In this document: positions 1 to 6,728 of the stretch, one piece after another | Position numbering within the stretch: position 1 is the first letter of the stretch | Layout: every line of letters begins with the position of its first letter | Source: Streptomyces formicae | GTDB lineage: Bacteria; Actinomycetota; Actinomycetes; Streptomycetales; Streptomycetaceae | NCBI RefSeq assembly: GCF_002556545.1 | Contig: NZ_CP022685.1 | Coordinates: 1,922,001 to 1,986,000 of the forward strand | DNA: 64,000 nt | Direction: 5' to 3' | The notes under the pieces: model-generated | The model's database searches: none | The model's input: the letters and a program-made list of their open reading frames with translations, nothing else | What the model was told of the DNA's origin: nothing | Translations under genes and position numbers: made by a program

Positions 1-459
1 GGCGATGCGCACGTCCCCCACGCCGCGTGCCGTGATCTTCAGCCCCAGGGGCGTCTCGGGGTGCACGAACATCTGCCAGGTGTAGGACCTGAACTGAGCG
101 CCCCTGGTGGGCGCCGAGTCGGTCGTCGCGGTGGAGTCGTACCCGGTGGACACGGACAGCGGATCGCGCACGAAGCGCGCCCGGTACTCGGTGGGGTCGG
201 TGTCCGCCGCCCAGAAGACCAGCGCGGAGAGCAGCCCCCAGCCCTCGTGGCTCGGCCAGATGAGCCCGGACCTGGCGTCCGGGAACTGGGAAGGACCCGT
301 GCCGCCCTTGGCCGGGTCGTGCATGGTCCACGGGTCGTACGACTCCTCCCCCGCCCCGTACGGGAACCGCACCAGGTGGTATCCGTCGCTGTCGTACGTC
401 ACGTTCTGCTGTCCGCTGAGCGCGGAGTCCCACTTCAACGAGCAGATGGCGAGTGACAT
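1..459 (-). CDS. hypothetical protein (3' end outside window)
   Basis: The frame is open from an ATG at 459 to the window edge, giving at least 153 residues and no stop. A strong Shine-Dalgarno (GGGGGAGGAC, complement of about 461-470) precedes the ATG and fixes the start. The protein starts MSLAICSLKWDSALSGQQN and is rich in Trp, Tyr, Asp and Gly (DPWTMHD, IWPSHEGWGLLSAL, RSYTWQMFVHPETPLG). It has no signal peptide or membrane helix. The composition looks like a soluble beta-rich protein. I do not recognise the family, and the few neighbours visible say nothing about its role. Coding is supported by the start context and GC-rich third positions; function is unknown. Confidence 0.7.
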   Translation of the reverse strand, partial: MSLAICSLKWDSALSGQQNVTYDSDGYHLVRFPYGAGEESYDPWTMHDPAKGGTGPSQFPDARSGLIWPSHEGWGLLSALVFWAADTDPTEYRARFVRDPLSVSTGYDSTATTDSAPTRGAQFRSYTWQMFVHPETPLGLKITARGVGDVRIA

Positions 460-535
460 CGGTCCTCCCCCGGATCGCTGTCGGCGCTAAGGCCCAACCT
501 CCCTGTGCTGCTTACACGTCGGGGGGACGGCGCGC

Positions 536-567
536 GGTTGCGTCACTGCGCAGGGTTGCGTCACTGC
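536..567. repeat. 18-bp tandem duplication at the soxR 3' end
   Basis: The 14-mer GGTTGCGTCACTGC occurs at 536-549 and again at 554-567, a period of 18 bp. The second copy contains the soxR stop codon (TCA on the + strand, 561-563). The first copy would supply a second in-frame stop if the first were read through. It looks like a replication-slippage duplication. Confidence 0.7.
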
Positions 568-1028
568 CCCGTGCGGCGCTCCGCGAGGAGGCGGGAGCCG
601 GTGAGCCGCTCGCCGAAGACGTCGTCGGGGTTGGAGAGCACACAGGTCTCCAGGGAGAGGCAGCCGCAGCCGATGCAGTCGGTGAGGTGGTCGCGTAGGC
701 GGCCCAACTGCTTGATGCGCTCGTCCAGTTCCGCGCGCCAGTGCTCCGAGAGGTGTGCCCAGTCCTCGCGGTTGGGCGTGCGCTCCTCGGGCAGCGAGTC
801 GAGCGCCTCGCGGATCGTGGCGAGCGGGATGCCCACGCGCTGGGAGGCCCTGATGAAGGCGACGCGGCGCAGCGTGTCACGGTGGTAGCGGCGCTGGTTG
901 CCCGAGGTGCGGCGGCTGGTGATGAGGCCCTTGGACTCGTAGAAGTGCAGGGCGGACACGGCGACGCCACTGCGGGACGACAGCTGGCCGACCGTGAGTT
1001 CGTGGACCTTCTCTGGGATCTGGGGCAC
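561..1028 (-). CDS. soxR: SoxR redox-sensing MerR-family regulator
   Basis: A 155-residue cytoplasmic MerR-family activator. The N-terminal winged helix begins [20 protein letters not shown], followed by a dimerisation helix. The C-terminal cluster [12 protein letters not shown] matches the CX2CXCX5C ligands of the [2Fe-2S] centre that define SoxR. In streptomycetes SoxR senses redox-active compounds such as endogenous pigments rather than driving SoxS. I chose the GTG at 1028 (product begins [14 protein letters not shown]); the frame stays open to about 1280, but the upstream part does not resemble the family. A 14-bp direct repeat overlaps the stop. The target genes are not evident next door: the MaoC-like gene is divergent and has its own TetR-type operator. 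Confidence 0.93.
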   Translation of the reverse strand: MPQIPEKVHELTVGQLSSRSGVAVSALHFYESKGLITSRRTSGNQRRYHRDTLRRVAFIRASQRVGIPLATIREALDSLPEERTPNREDWAHLSEHWRAELDERIKQLGRLRDHLTDCIGCGCLSLETCVLSNPDDVFGERLTGSRLLAERRTGQ

Positions 1029-1081
1029 CCGTCGAACCCTAATGGCTGGTGCGTTGACACGCGTCGGCACACCCCGCATGC

Positions 1082-1096
1082 TGAGCAAGCGCTTAG
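1082..1096. promoter_or_regulatory. TetR-type operator upstream of the MaoC gene
   Basis: TGAGCAAGCGCTTAG, with the palindromic core AAGCGCTT, lies 63 bp before the MaoC start. The same 15 bases occur at 2306-2320 upstream of the TetR gene that follows, so one regulator probably binds both. The shape resembles operators of TetR repressors of acyl-CoA metabolism. Confidence 0.7.
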
Positions 1097-1158
1097 TCGC
1101 GTACGTAGACGGCGTGGTCGCACACGTCCAGTCGCACACATCCGGGAGGACCAGGGAC

Positions 1159-1623
1159 ATGGCGGAGCCGAGGATCTTCACGTCGGCCGAGGAACTGCGC
1201 GCCGGGGTCGGCGAGCAGCTCGGGTACAGCGACTGGCTGGAGATCGACCAGAAGCGGATCGACCTCTTCGCCGACGCCACCGGCGATCACCAGTGGATCC
1301 ACGTCGACGCGGAGAAATCGGCGCGGGGGCCCTTCAAGAAGACCATCGCGCACGGCTATCTGACGCTGTCGCTGCTGCCGAGCCTGGTGCCGCAGATCAT
1401 GCGCGTCGAGGGCATGAAGATGGGGCTCAACTACGGCACCGAGAAGGTCCGTTTCCCCTCGCCGGTGCCGGTCGGCTCGCGGCTGCGCGCCACCGCCGTG
1501 CTCACCGACGTCAGTGCCACGAAGGATGGCGGCGTGCAGGTCACGGCCACCGTCACGGTCGAGCGCGAGGGCGGCGACAAGCCGTCCTGCGTCGCGCAGT
1601 CGGTGTCCCGCTACTACTTCTGA
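1159..1623 (+). CDS. MaoC-family (R)-enoyl-CoA hydratase-like protein
   Basis: A 154-residue single hot-dog domain protein. The hydratase signature is visible near residue 40 ([14 protein letters not shown]), with the Asp and His that activate water in (R)-specific enoyl-CoA hydratases. Further on come the [11 protein letters not shown] helix and the [15 protein letters not shown] strand typical of MaoC dehydratases. The predicted role is cytoplasmic hydration of trans-2-enoyl-CoA, or a related acyl thioester, in fatty-acid metabolism. The ATG has a good SD (GGGAGGA, 1143-1149). The gene is convergent with a TetR gene 13 bp downstream, and both have the same 15-bp operator, so derepression by an acyl-CoA ligand is likely. 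The exact substrate cannot be read from sequence. Confidence 0.88.
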   Translation: MAEPRIFTSAEELRAGVGEQLGYSDWLEIDQKRIDLFADATGDHQWIHVDAEKSARGPFKKTIAHGYLTLSLLPSLVPQIMRVEGMKMGLNYGTEKVRFPSPVPVGSRLRATAVLTDVSATKDGGVQVTATVTVEREGGDKPSCVAQSVSRYYF

Positions 1624-1636
1624 GCGGCTCTGCGGA

Positions 1637-2260
1637 CTACGTCCGGGCCCCCACCATGCGCAGCACGAGGTCGGCGTAGAGCGCGCCGACCTCGTCGGGC
1701 GTGCGGTGCCCTGAGGCGTTGAACCAGCGGGCGACGTCGATGCAGAGCGAGAGCACGGCGAGCGTGGTGCCCGGCACGTCGGGGACGTCGAACTCGCCCG
1801 CCCGCACCCCGTCGTTGATGATGTCCCGCACGGCCGCGTCGGACTTGCGGCGCAGGGCGACGATCTCCGTGCGGTGCTCGTCGCCGAGCGCGTCGAGTTC
1901 GTACTGCACGACGCGCGCGGTCATGTGGTGGGCGGCGTGCCAGCCGACGAAGGAGCGCACGGCGGCGGCGATCCTCTCGGCGGCCGTGCCCTCGCCGTCC
2001 GCCGCGGTCCGCAGGATGGCGAGGGCCTTGTCGTGGCCGATCCTGCTGATGCGGTGGAGCAGCTCTTCCTTCGTCTTGTAGTGGATGTAGAGCGCGGCGG
2101 GGCTCATGCCCGCGCGGCCCGCGATGTCCCGCGTCGTCGTCGCGTGGTACCCGCGCTCCGCGAAGGCCTCGACGGCGGCGACAAGGAGACGCCTGGCCGC
2201 GTCGGGGCTCACCTCGCCCCACGGCTGCTCGTCGCCGCCCGTCTGCTCCGCCGTACCCAT
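1637..2260 (-). CDS. TetR-family regulator (acyl-CoA metabolism type)
   Basis: A 207-residue TetR repressor. The N-terminal HTH is clear (AFAERGYHATTTRDIAGRAG, then MSPAALYIHYKTKEELLHRI), followed by an all-helical ligand-binding domain resembling KstR/FadR-like repressors. The start is the ATG at 2260, which has AAGGAG at a 6-nt spacing; a GTG two codons upstream would overlap the SD. Its own upstream region carries the 15-bp palindrome found before the convergent MaoC gene, indicating autoregulation plus control of that gene. The ligand is unknown; an acyl-CoA is an inference from the target. Confidence 0.9.
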   Translation of the reverse strand: MGTAEQTGGDEQPWGEVSPDAARRLLVAAVEAFAERGYHATTTRDIAGRAGMSPAALYIHYKTKEELLHRISRIGHDKALAILRTAADGEGTAAERIAAAVRSFVGWHAAHHMTARVVQYELDALGDEHRTEIVALRRKSDAAVRDIINDGVRAGEFDVPDVPGTTLAVLSLCIDVARWFNASGHRTPDEVGALYADLVLRMVGART

Positions 2261-2305
2261 GCCCACTCCTTCAGCCTTCAGGGAGGGACACCATACCCTT
2301 GTCGG

Positions 2306-2320
2306 TGAGCAAGCGCTTAG
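2306..2320. promoter_or_regulatory. TetR-type operator upstream of the TetR gene
   Basis: A second exact copy of TGAGCAAGCGCTTAG, 46 bp upstream of the TetR start at 2260 and just past the end of the YiaA/B-like gene. It supports autoregulation. Confidence 0.7.
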
Positions 2321-2327
2321 GGCGCCG

Positions 2328-2618
2328 TCAGGCGGCCGGTTTGAACGGGTCGTGCTCGGCGAGGATCTTCTCCAGGCGCGCCTGGTCGACGCGGCTGATG
2401 ATCTGGTCGGCCTCCTGCCGGTCCCTGATGACCTTGGCCAGGGTGAACGCGGACGTCGTCAGGTACAGGACGGAGATGGCGAGGAAGGCGCGGATCCAGC
2501 CGCTGACATCCAGGCTGTAGATGCCGACCGCCGTCGCGCCGAGCGCCACGGCGAACGACGCGACCGCCTGGCCGTAGTAGGCCGTGGTGCTCTGCTGCTT
2601 GACCGGTGTTTCGCTCAT
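2328..2618 (-). CDS. YiaA/YiaB two-helix inner-membrane protein
   Basis: A 96-residue membrane protein. After a short polar N-terminus come two hydrophobic helices (about residues 17-37 and 42-62, ending LAISVLYLTTSAFTLAKVIRD) and a charged cytoplasmic tail (RQEADQIISRVDQARLEKIL). The helix pair and the FTLAK-RD turn are characteristic of the YiaA/B domain, whose biochemical role is unknown. It lies between the TetR gene and an acyl-CoA dehydrogenase on the same strand, with a gap of about 60 bp after the latter, so cotranscription with the dehydrogenase is possible. Confidence 0.85.
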   Translation of the reverse strand: MSETPVKQQSTTAYYGQAVASFAVALGATAVGIYSLDVSGWIRAFLAISVLYLTTSAFTLAKVIRDRQEADQIISRVDQARLEKILAEHDPFKPAA

Positions 2619-2679
2619 GCCCCACAGCCTGGCCCCGGAGCGGCCGCGCCGTATCCGCTCCCGTACTCACCTCACGTAC

Positions 2680-3831
2680 TCAGAACGCGGAAACCCCCGT
2701 CAGCGCGCGGCCGATGACGAGCTTCTGGATCTGGCTCGTGCCTTCGTAGAGGGTCATCACGCGGGCGTCGCGCAGCAGCTTGCCCGCCGGGTACTCGTCG
2801 ATGTAGCCGTAACCGCCGAAGACCTGGAGCGCGTTGTTGGCGGCGCGCACCGCGGCCTCCGACGCGAACAGCTTGGCCTTGGACGACTCCGTGGTGAAGG
2901 GCAGCCCCCGGTCGATGAGGTCGGCGACCCGCCAGGTCAGCAGGCGCGCGGCGTCCACGTCGACGGCGATGTCGCTGATCAGCTCCTGCACCAGCTGGTG
3001 GTGGGCGATGGGCTTGCCGAACTGCTCGCGCTCGCCCGCGTACCGCACGGCGGCGTCCAGGGCGGCCTGGGCGAGGCCCACGCAGCCCGCGGCCACCGAC
3101 ATCCGCCCCTTGGCGAGGGCCGACATGGCCACCGAGAACCCCTTGCCCTCGGGCGCCAGCATCGCCGACGCCGGGACCCGCACGTCCTCGAGGACCAGCT
3201 CCGCGGTGGCCTGGCCGCGCAGGCCGAGCTTGCCGTGGATGGTGCGGCGGGTCAGCCCCGGCGTGTCGGTGGGCACCAGGAAGGCGGAGACGCCCCTGTG
3301 TCCGGGGGCGTCGTTGGTGCGGGCGAAGAGGAGGACGACGTCGGCCCAGGTGCCGTTGGTGATGAACATCTTGGTGCCGCTGATGACGTAGGAGTCGCCG
3401 TCGCGCACGGCCTTGGTCGCGAGGTTGCCCGCGTCCGATCCGGTGCCCGGTTCGGTGAGCCCGAAGCACCCGACGTACGCGCCGGAGGTGAGGCCGGGCA
3501 GCCACTGCCGCTTCTGCTCCTCGCTGCCCCAGGACGCGACGGTCTTGGCGACGAGCCCGAGCGAGACGGAGACGATACCGCGCACGGCGGAGTCGCCCCG
3601 GCCGAGTTCCTCGGTCACCAGGCAGTACGCGAGGTGGTCGCCGCCCGAGCCGCCGTACTCCTCGTCGATCGTCAGGCCGAGGAAGCCGACCTCGCCGAGC
3701 TTCTTCACGATGGCCCGGTCGACGCTCTCGGTGCGGTCCCACTCGACGACGTGCGGGGTGATCTCGCGCGCGACGAAGTCCTTGGCCAGCTGCCTGACCG
3801 CGGTCTGCTCCTCGCTGAGCTCCAGGTTCAT
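2680..3831 (-). CDS. acyl-CoA dehydrogenase
   Basis: A 383-residue FAD-dependent acyl-CoA dehydrogenase of normal length. It starts MNLELSEEQTAVRQLAKDF. It shows the FAD/substrate motif CFGLTEPGTGSDAGNL, the middle-domain strand ISGTKMFITNGTWADV, and the C-terminal LYEGTSQIQKLVIGRAL in which the Glu is the usual catalytic base. The closest subfamily by eye is the short/branched-chain type. The start is the ATG at 3831 with AAGAGGTG in front; a GTG three codons earlier lies within the SD. It is divergent from a TetR gene, with a palindromic operator in the 72-bp gap, so it is probably that repressor's main target. It would feed electrons to ETF in beta-oxidation or branched-chain amino acid breakdown. 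Confidence 0.93.
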   Translation of the reverse strand: MNLELSEEQTAVRQLAKDFVAREITPHVVEWDRTESVDRAIVKKLGEVGFLGLTIDEEYGGSGGDHLAYCLVTEELGRGDSAVRGIVSVSLGLVAKTVASWGSEEQKRQWLPGLTSGAYVGCFGLTEPGTGSDAGNLATKAVRDGDSYVISGTKMFITNGTWADVVLLFARTNDAPGHRGVSAFLVPTDTPGLTRRTIHGKLGLRGQATAELVLEDVRVPASAMLAPEGKGFSVAMSALAKGRMSVAAGCVGLAQAALDAAVRYAGEREQFGKPIAHHQLVQELISDIAVDVDAARLLTWRVADLIDRGLPFTTESSKAKLFASEAAVRAANNALQVFGGYGYIDEYPAGKLLRDARVMTLYEGTSQIQKLVIGRALTGVSAF

Positions 3832-3862
3832 CGTGCGCACCTCTTCGCGTCGACATTTAAAT

Positions 3863-3873
3863 TAGCACTGCTA
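3863..3873. promoter_or_regulatory. operator between acyl-CoA dehydrogenase and TetR genes
   Basis: TAGCACTGCTA is a palindrome around one central base, and the symmetry extends partly to ATTAGCACTGCTAGT (3861-3875). It sits just upstream of the TetR -10 hexamer and about 30 bp before the dehydrogenase start, well placed to block both divergent promoters. Confidence 0.7.
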
Positions 3874-3890
3874 GTTTCTGGTGGCAGCCC

Positions 3891-3896
3891 TACTAT
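3891..3896 (+). promoter_or_regulatory. -10 hexamer of a leaderless promoter (TetR gene)
   Basis: TACTAT ends 7 nt before the ATG at 3904, and no SD is present. Transcription would start at or next to the start codon. Confidence 0.5.
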
Positions 3897-3903
3897 GTGC
3901 CGC

Positions 3904-4563
3904 ATGGCCCGACCGCGCAAGCCCCTCCTCAGCCGAGAACGCATCGTCGACACGGCACGCGCCCTCGTCGACGCGGAGGGCCTCGCCGCCGTCTCCACGC
4001 GCCGCCTCGCCGCCGAGCTCGGGGTCAGCGGTCCTTCGCTCTACAACCACTTCCGCACCAAGGACCAGATCCTGGAGGCGGTCGCGGACTCGGTGAGCGC
4101 CCAGGTCGACCTGTCGATGTTCGACGCCGACGACGCGCGCGACTGGCGCACCGCGCTGCACGACTGGGCGGCCTCCTACCGGGCCGCCCTCACCCGGCAC
4201 CCGAACATCGTCCCGGTGCTCGCCAGCGGCCCGGGCCGCCGCCCGGCCGGACTGCGGCTCGCGGACGCGGTGTTCGGGGCGATGGTCGACGCGGGCTGGC
4301 CCGCCGCGCAGGCCACCTCGATCGGCGCGCTGATGCGGTACTTCATCATGGGCTCCGCGCTCGGCTCGTTCGCCGGGGGCTTCGTGGACGACGAGGCGGC
4401 GTACGACCCCGCCGACTACCCCCACCTCGGCCAGGCCCACCTGCTCGCCGAGCGCCAGGAAGTGATCGACGGGCGGGCCTTCGAGACGGGCCTGCGGGCC
4501 CTGCTCGACGGGCTCGCGCTCCAGTACGAGCAGGTGACGGCCGGGCAGGCGGCGGGGGCGTAG
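3904..4563 (+). CDS. TetR-family regulator divergent from acyl-CoA dehydrogenase
   Basis: A 219-residue TetR protein. The HTH runs from about residue 8 to 55 (LSRERIVDTARALVDAEG, STRRLAAELGVSGPSLYNHF, RTKDQILEAV). The C-terminal domain contains HDWAASYRAALTRHPNIVPVL and MRYFIMGSALGSFAGGF, as in TetR_C (TetR/AcrR tetracycline-type) regulators. ATG 3904 is preferred as leaderless; ATG 3895 is in frame but overlaps the -10 box. It probably represses the divergent acyl-CoA dehydrogenase through the palindrome at 3863-3873. Confidence 0.9.
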   Translation: MARPRKPLLSRERIVDTARALVDAEGLAAVSTRRLAAELGVSGPSLYNHFRTKDQILEAVADSVSAQVDLSMFDADDARDWRTALHDWAASYRAALTRHPNIVPVLASGPGRRPAGLRLADAVFGAMVDAGWPAAQATSIGALMRYFIMGSALGSFAGGFVDDEAAYDPADYPHLGQAHLLAERQEVIDGRAFETGLRALLDGLALQYEQVTAGQAAGA

Positions 4564-4608
4564 GGCTTCGGCCCGCCTCTTCGCGGCAGGTGACGGTTCG
4601 GCCCACGG

Positions 4609-4630
4609 CGAAGCGTTCCCGGCGCATCCT
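4609..4630 (+). promoter_or_regulatory. putative leaderless promoter shared with 6701-6722
   Basis: CGAAGCGTTCCCG at 4609-4621 is followed by CATCCT (4625-4630) and, 6 nt later, the ATG at 4637. The identical 13-mer with the same 28-nt spacing to ATG occurs before the DMT exporter gene at 6729. Confidence 0.5.
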
Positions 4631-4636
4631 GGTGGC

Positions 4637-5353
4637 ATGACGCCCGGCCACACGAAGAACACCACCGCACCGGCCCTCGCCGCACTCGCCGCGCTGTTCG
4701 CCGACGAGACACGGGCGGCCTGTCTGCTCGCGCTGCTCGACGGACGGGCCTGGACGGCGGGCGAGCTCGCCCGGCACGCGGGCGTCGCGGCCTCCACCGC
4801 CAGCGAGCACCTGGGCAAGCTGGTCGCGGGCGGGCTGCTCACCGAGGAGCGGCAGGGCAGGCACCGCTACGTGCGGCTCGCCGACGCGCGGGTCGCCCAG
4901 CTCGTCGAGGACCTCACCGCGCACGCGGCACCCGACGCCACCCGGCCCCGCACGCTGCGCGAGTCGAGCACCCGGTCCGCGATGGCGCGGGGCCGCACCT
5001 GCTACGACCACCTCGCGGGGCGGCTCGGCATCGCGATCACCGGGGCGATGACGAGCCGGGGGCTGCTCCGGCAGGACACCGGGTTCGCCCTCACCGACCA
5101 AGGCGTCGACTGGTACGGGGAGTTGGGCATCGAGTTGGTGCGCACCGGCCGAAGGCCGCTGGCCAGGGCCTGCCTGGACTGGACCGAGCGCAGGCCCCAT
5201 CTGGCCGGGGTCGCGGGCGCCGCGCTGTGCGGGCACGCGCTGGCCGCGGGCTGGTGCGAGCGGATCGGCTCGGAGCGCGCGGTGCGGGTCACCCCGGCCG
5301 GGGCGCGGGCGCTCGCCGCGCACCTGGGCATCGACGGCCTCCGAGGCGCCTAG
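4637..5353 (+). CDS. ArsR-family winged-helix regulator with extended C-terminus
   Basis: A 238-residue DNA-binding protein. Residues about 15-95 form an ArsR winged helix (LAALFADETRAACLLALLDG, AGELARHAGVAASTASEHLG, LLTEERQGRHRYVRLAD). The C-terminal half contains a conserved CYDHLAGRLGIAITGAM stretch and ends VRVTPAGARALAAHLGI. This longer build is a common actinobacterial ArsR subtype that lacks the metal-binding CXC of ArsR/SmtB. Its start region has no SD, so it is probably leaderless. Its TAG stop overlaps the stop of the convergent TetR gene in a shared CTAG. The 13-bp promoter element it shares with the exporter at 6729 suggests that gene may be coregulated. Confidence 0.87.
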   Translation: MTPGHTKNTTAPALAALAALFADETRAACLLALLDGRAWTAGELARHAGVAASTASEHLGKLVAGGLLTEERQGRHRYVRLADARVAQLVEDLTAHAAPDATRPRTLRESSTRSAMARGRTCYDHLAGRLGIAITGAMTSRGLLRQDTGFALTDQGVDWYGELGIELVRTGRRPLARACLDWTERRPHLAGVAGAALCGHALAAGWCERIGSERAVRVTPAGARALAAHLGIDGLRGA

Positions 5354-5928
5354 TCGTCGATGATGACGCGCTGGACCGCCGCCTCGACCAGGCGGTCGCG
5401 CTCGGCCTCCGAGAGGACGTCGGGGAGGGTGAGCTGCTCGAGGATGAGCCAGTTGAGCGCCAGGTAGAGGAGCTTGACCGCCGTCGCGTCACCGGGCAGT
5501 CCGGAGCTCTCGTGGTACGCCAGGTTGGCGGCCAGGTCGTCCTGGACGCGCCCGGTCAGGACCGCGCGCAGCTCGGGGCGGCGGGTGGCCTCCAGGCGCA
5601 GTTCGAGCAGGGCCAGATAGCCGGTGCGGAAGCCGCTGACCCGGCCGACGACCTCGCGCATCAGTTCGACGTAGGTCTCCTTGTCGGGCTCGGCCGTGCG
5701 CTGCCGCTCGATCTCCGCGTCGCCGGGCGTGAGCCGTTCGTAGACGCGGGCACCCGCCTGGGTCAGCAGGTCGTCGCGGTTGCCGAAGTAGTTGGACGCG
5801 GTACCGGTCGGCACCGCCGCCTCGGTGTCCACGGCGCGGAAGGTCAGGCCCCTCGCACCCTCCCTGGCAAGCACCTCGATGGCGGCGTCGACCAGGGCCG
5901 CCCGCCGCTCGTCATTCCTGCGCACCAT
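5350..5928 (-). CDS. TetR-family regulator of the DHFR-like gene
   Basis: A 192-residue TetR protein. It starts MVRRNDERRAALVDAAIEVL and the HTH reads GLTFRAVDTEAAVPTGTASN then YFGNRDDLL; the helical C-terminus ends VQRVIIDD. The ATG at 5928 has GGAG 8 nt upstream; the frame is open further but without a better site. The gene is divergent from the RibD/DHFR-like gene, with palindromic GTAGTACTAC sites between them, so it most likely represses that gene and itself. The stop codon shares CTAG with the convergent ArsR-family gene. Confidence 0.9.
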   Translation of the reverse strand: MVRRNDERRAALVDAAIEVLAREGARGLTFRAVDTEAAVPTGTASNYFGNRDDLLTQAGARVYERLTPGDAEIERQRTAEPDKETYVELMREVVGRVSGFRTGYLALLELRLEATRRPELRAVLTGRVQDDLAANLAYHESSGLPGDATAVKLLYLALNWLILEQLTLPDVLSEAERDRLVEAAVQRVIIDD

Positions 5929-5944
5929 TGACACCACTCCACAT

Positions 5945-5982
5945 GTAGTACTACGTTTCAACCACTACGAAAAGAGTACTAC
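5945..5982. promoter_or_regulatory. TetR operator region (GTAGTACTAC sites)
   Basis: GTAGTACTAC is a perfect 10-bp palindrome at 5945-5954. A second copy of the core, AGTACTAC, lies at 5975-5982, and ACTACG also occurs between them. The cluster fills the 69-bp gap between the TetR start and the divergent reductase gene. Confidence 0.7.
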
Positions 5983-5997
5983 AGGGGGAGTTACCTG

Positions 5998-6591
5998 ATG
6001 CGCAAGCTCGTCTACTACATCGGCACCTCCGTCGACGGGTACATCGCGGGCCCGGCGGGCGAGGTCGACTTCTACCCCGTGGGCGACGCGGAGCAGGCCG
6101 CGGCGTACGCCGCGGCGGTCAACGCCCGCTACCCCGAGACCGTCCCGACCGCGATGCGCGCCCACGCGGGCCTCGCCGACGCCCCCAACCTGCGCTTCGA
6201 CACCGTGCTCATGGGCAGCGGCACCTACCGCCCCGCCCTGGAGCACGGCATGCCGAGTCCGTACGCACATCTGCGCCAGTACGTCGTGTCCAGCACCCTC
6301 GGCCCCTCCCCCGACCCCGCGGTGACCGTGGTCGGCGGCGACCCGCTCGCGCTGGTGCGCGACCTCAAGCGGCAGGAAGGGCCCGAGGGCCTCGACATCT
6401 GGCTCTGCGGCGGCGGCAGGCTGGCGGCCGCGCTGCTTCCCGAGATCGACGAGCTGATCGTCAAGAGCTATCCGGTGGTCGCGGGGGCCGGAATCCCCTT
6501 GTTCGGCGGCGAGTTCGACCCGAAGCGGTTTCGCGTGCGTGCGCGGGAGTCGTTCGCCAACGAGGTCATGATCACGTGGTTCGAGGCGTGA
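5998..6591 (+). CDS. RibD C-terminal/dihydrofolate reductase-like protein
   Basis: A 197-residue protein of the RibD_C/DHFR superfamily. It has the N-terminal strand and loop KLVYYIGTSVDGYIAGP, the FDTVLMGSGTYRPALEHG region, VVSSTLGPSPD, and the NADPH-binding LDIWLCGGGRLAAALLPEID near residue 140. Members are NADPH-dependent reductases of small heterocycles, mostly with unknown substrates and sometimes acting as drug-modifying enzymes. The ATG at 5998 has a GGGGGAG SD at 5984-5990. It is controlled by the divergent TetR. A terminator-like repeat hairpin lies about 60 bp past the stop, so it is probably a single-gene unit. The native substrate cannot be assigned. Confidence 0.88.
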   Translation: MRKLVYYIGTSVDGYIAGPAGEVDFYPVGDAEQAAAYAAAVNARYPETVPTAMRAHAGLADAPNLRFDTVLMGSGTYRPALEHGMPSPYAHLRQYVVSSTLGPSPDPAVTVVGGDPLALVRDLKRQEGPEGLDIWLCGGGRLAAALLPEIDELIVKSYPVVAGAGIPLFGGEFDPKRFRVRARESFANEVMITWFEA

Positions 6592-6630
6592 CGCTCCGCG
6601 GGTCGGGCCGTTCCCCTTCCGCGGGTCGGC

Positions 6631-6671
6631 CGTGGCTGGGCGCACAGTTCCCCGCGCCCCTGACGGGGCGC
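6631..6671 (+). repeat. dispersed repeat with terminator-like hairpin, copy 1
   Basis: CGTGGCTGGGCGCACAGTTC leads into the hairpin GCGCCCC-TGAC-GGGGCGC (6654-6671, 7-bp perfect stem). Copies occur at 15200-15240, 15301-15342 and 53378-53415. This copy lies downstream of the reductase gene, where it could terminate transcription. Confidence 0.75.
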
Positions 6672-6700
6672 TGACCGTGCCGCGATAATTCGGTGGGGGC

Positions 6701-6722
6701 CGAAGCGTTCCCGCCCTAGCCT
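6701..6722 (+). promoter_or_regulatory. putative leaderless promoter of the DMT exporter
   Basis: CGAAGCGTTCCCG (6701-6713) precedes a -10-like TAGCCT (6717-6722), and ATG 6729 follows after 6 nt. Sequence and spacing match the site before the ArsR-family gene at 4609-4630. Confidence 0.5.
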
Positions 6723-6728
6723 CGGGGC

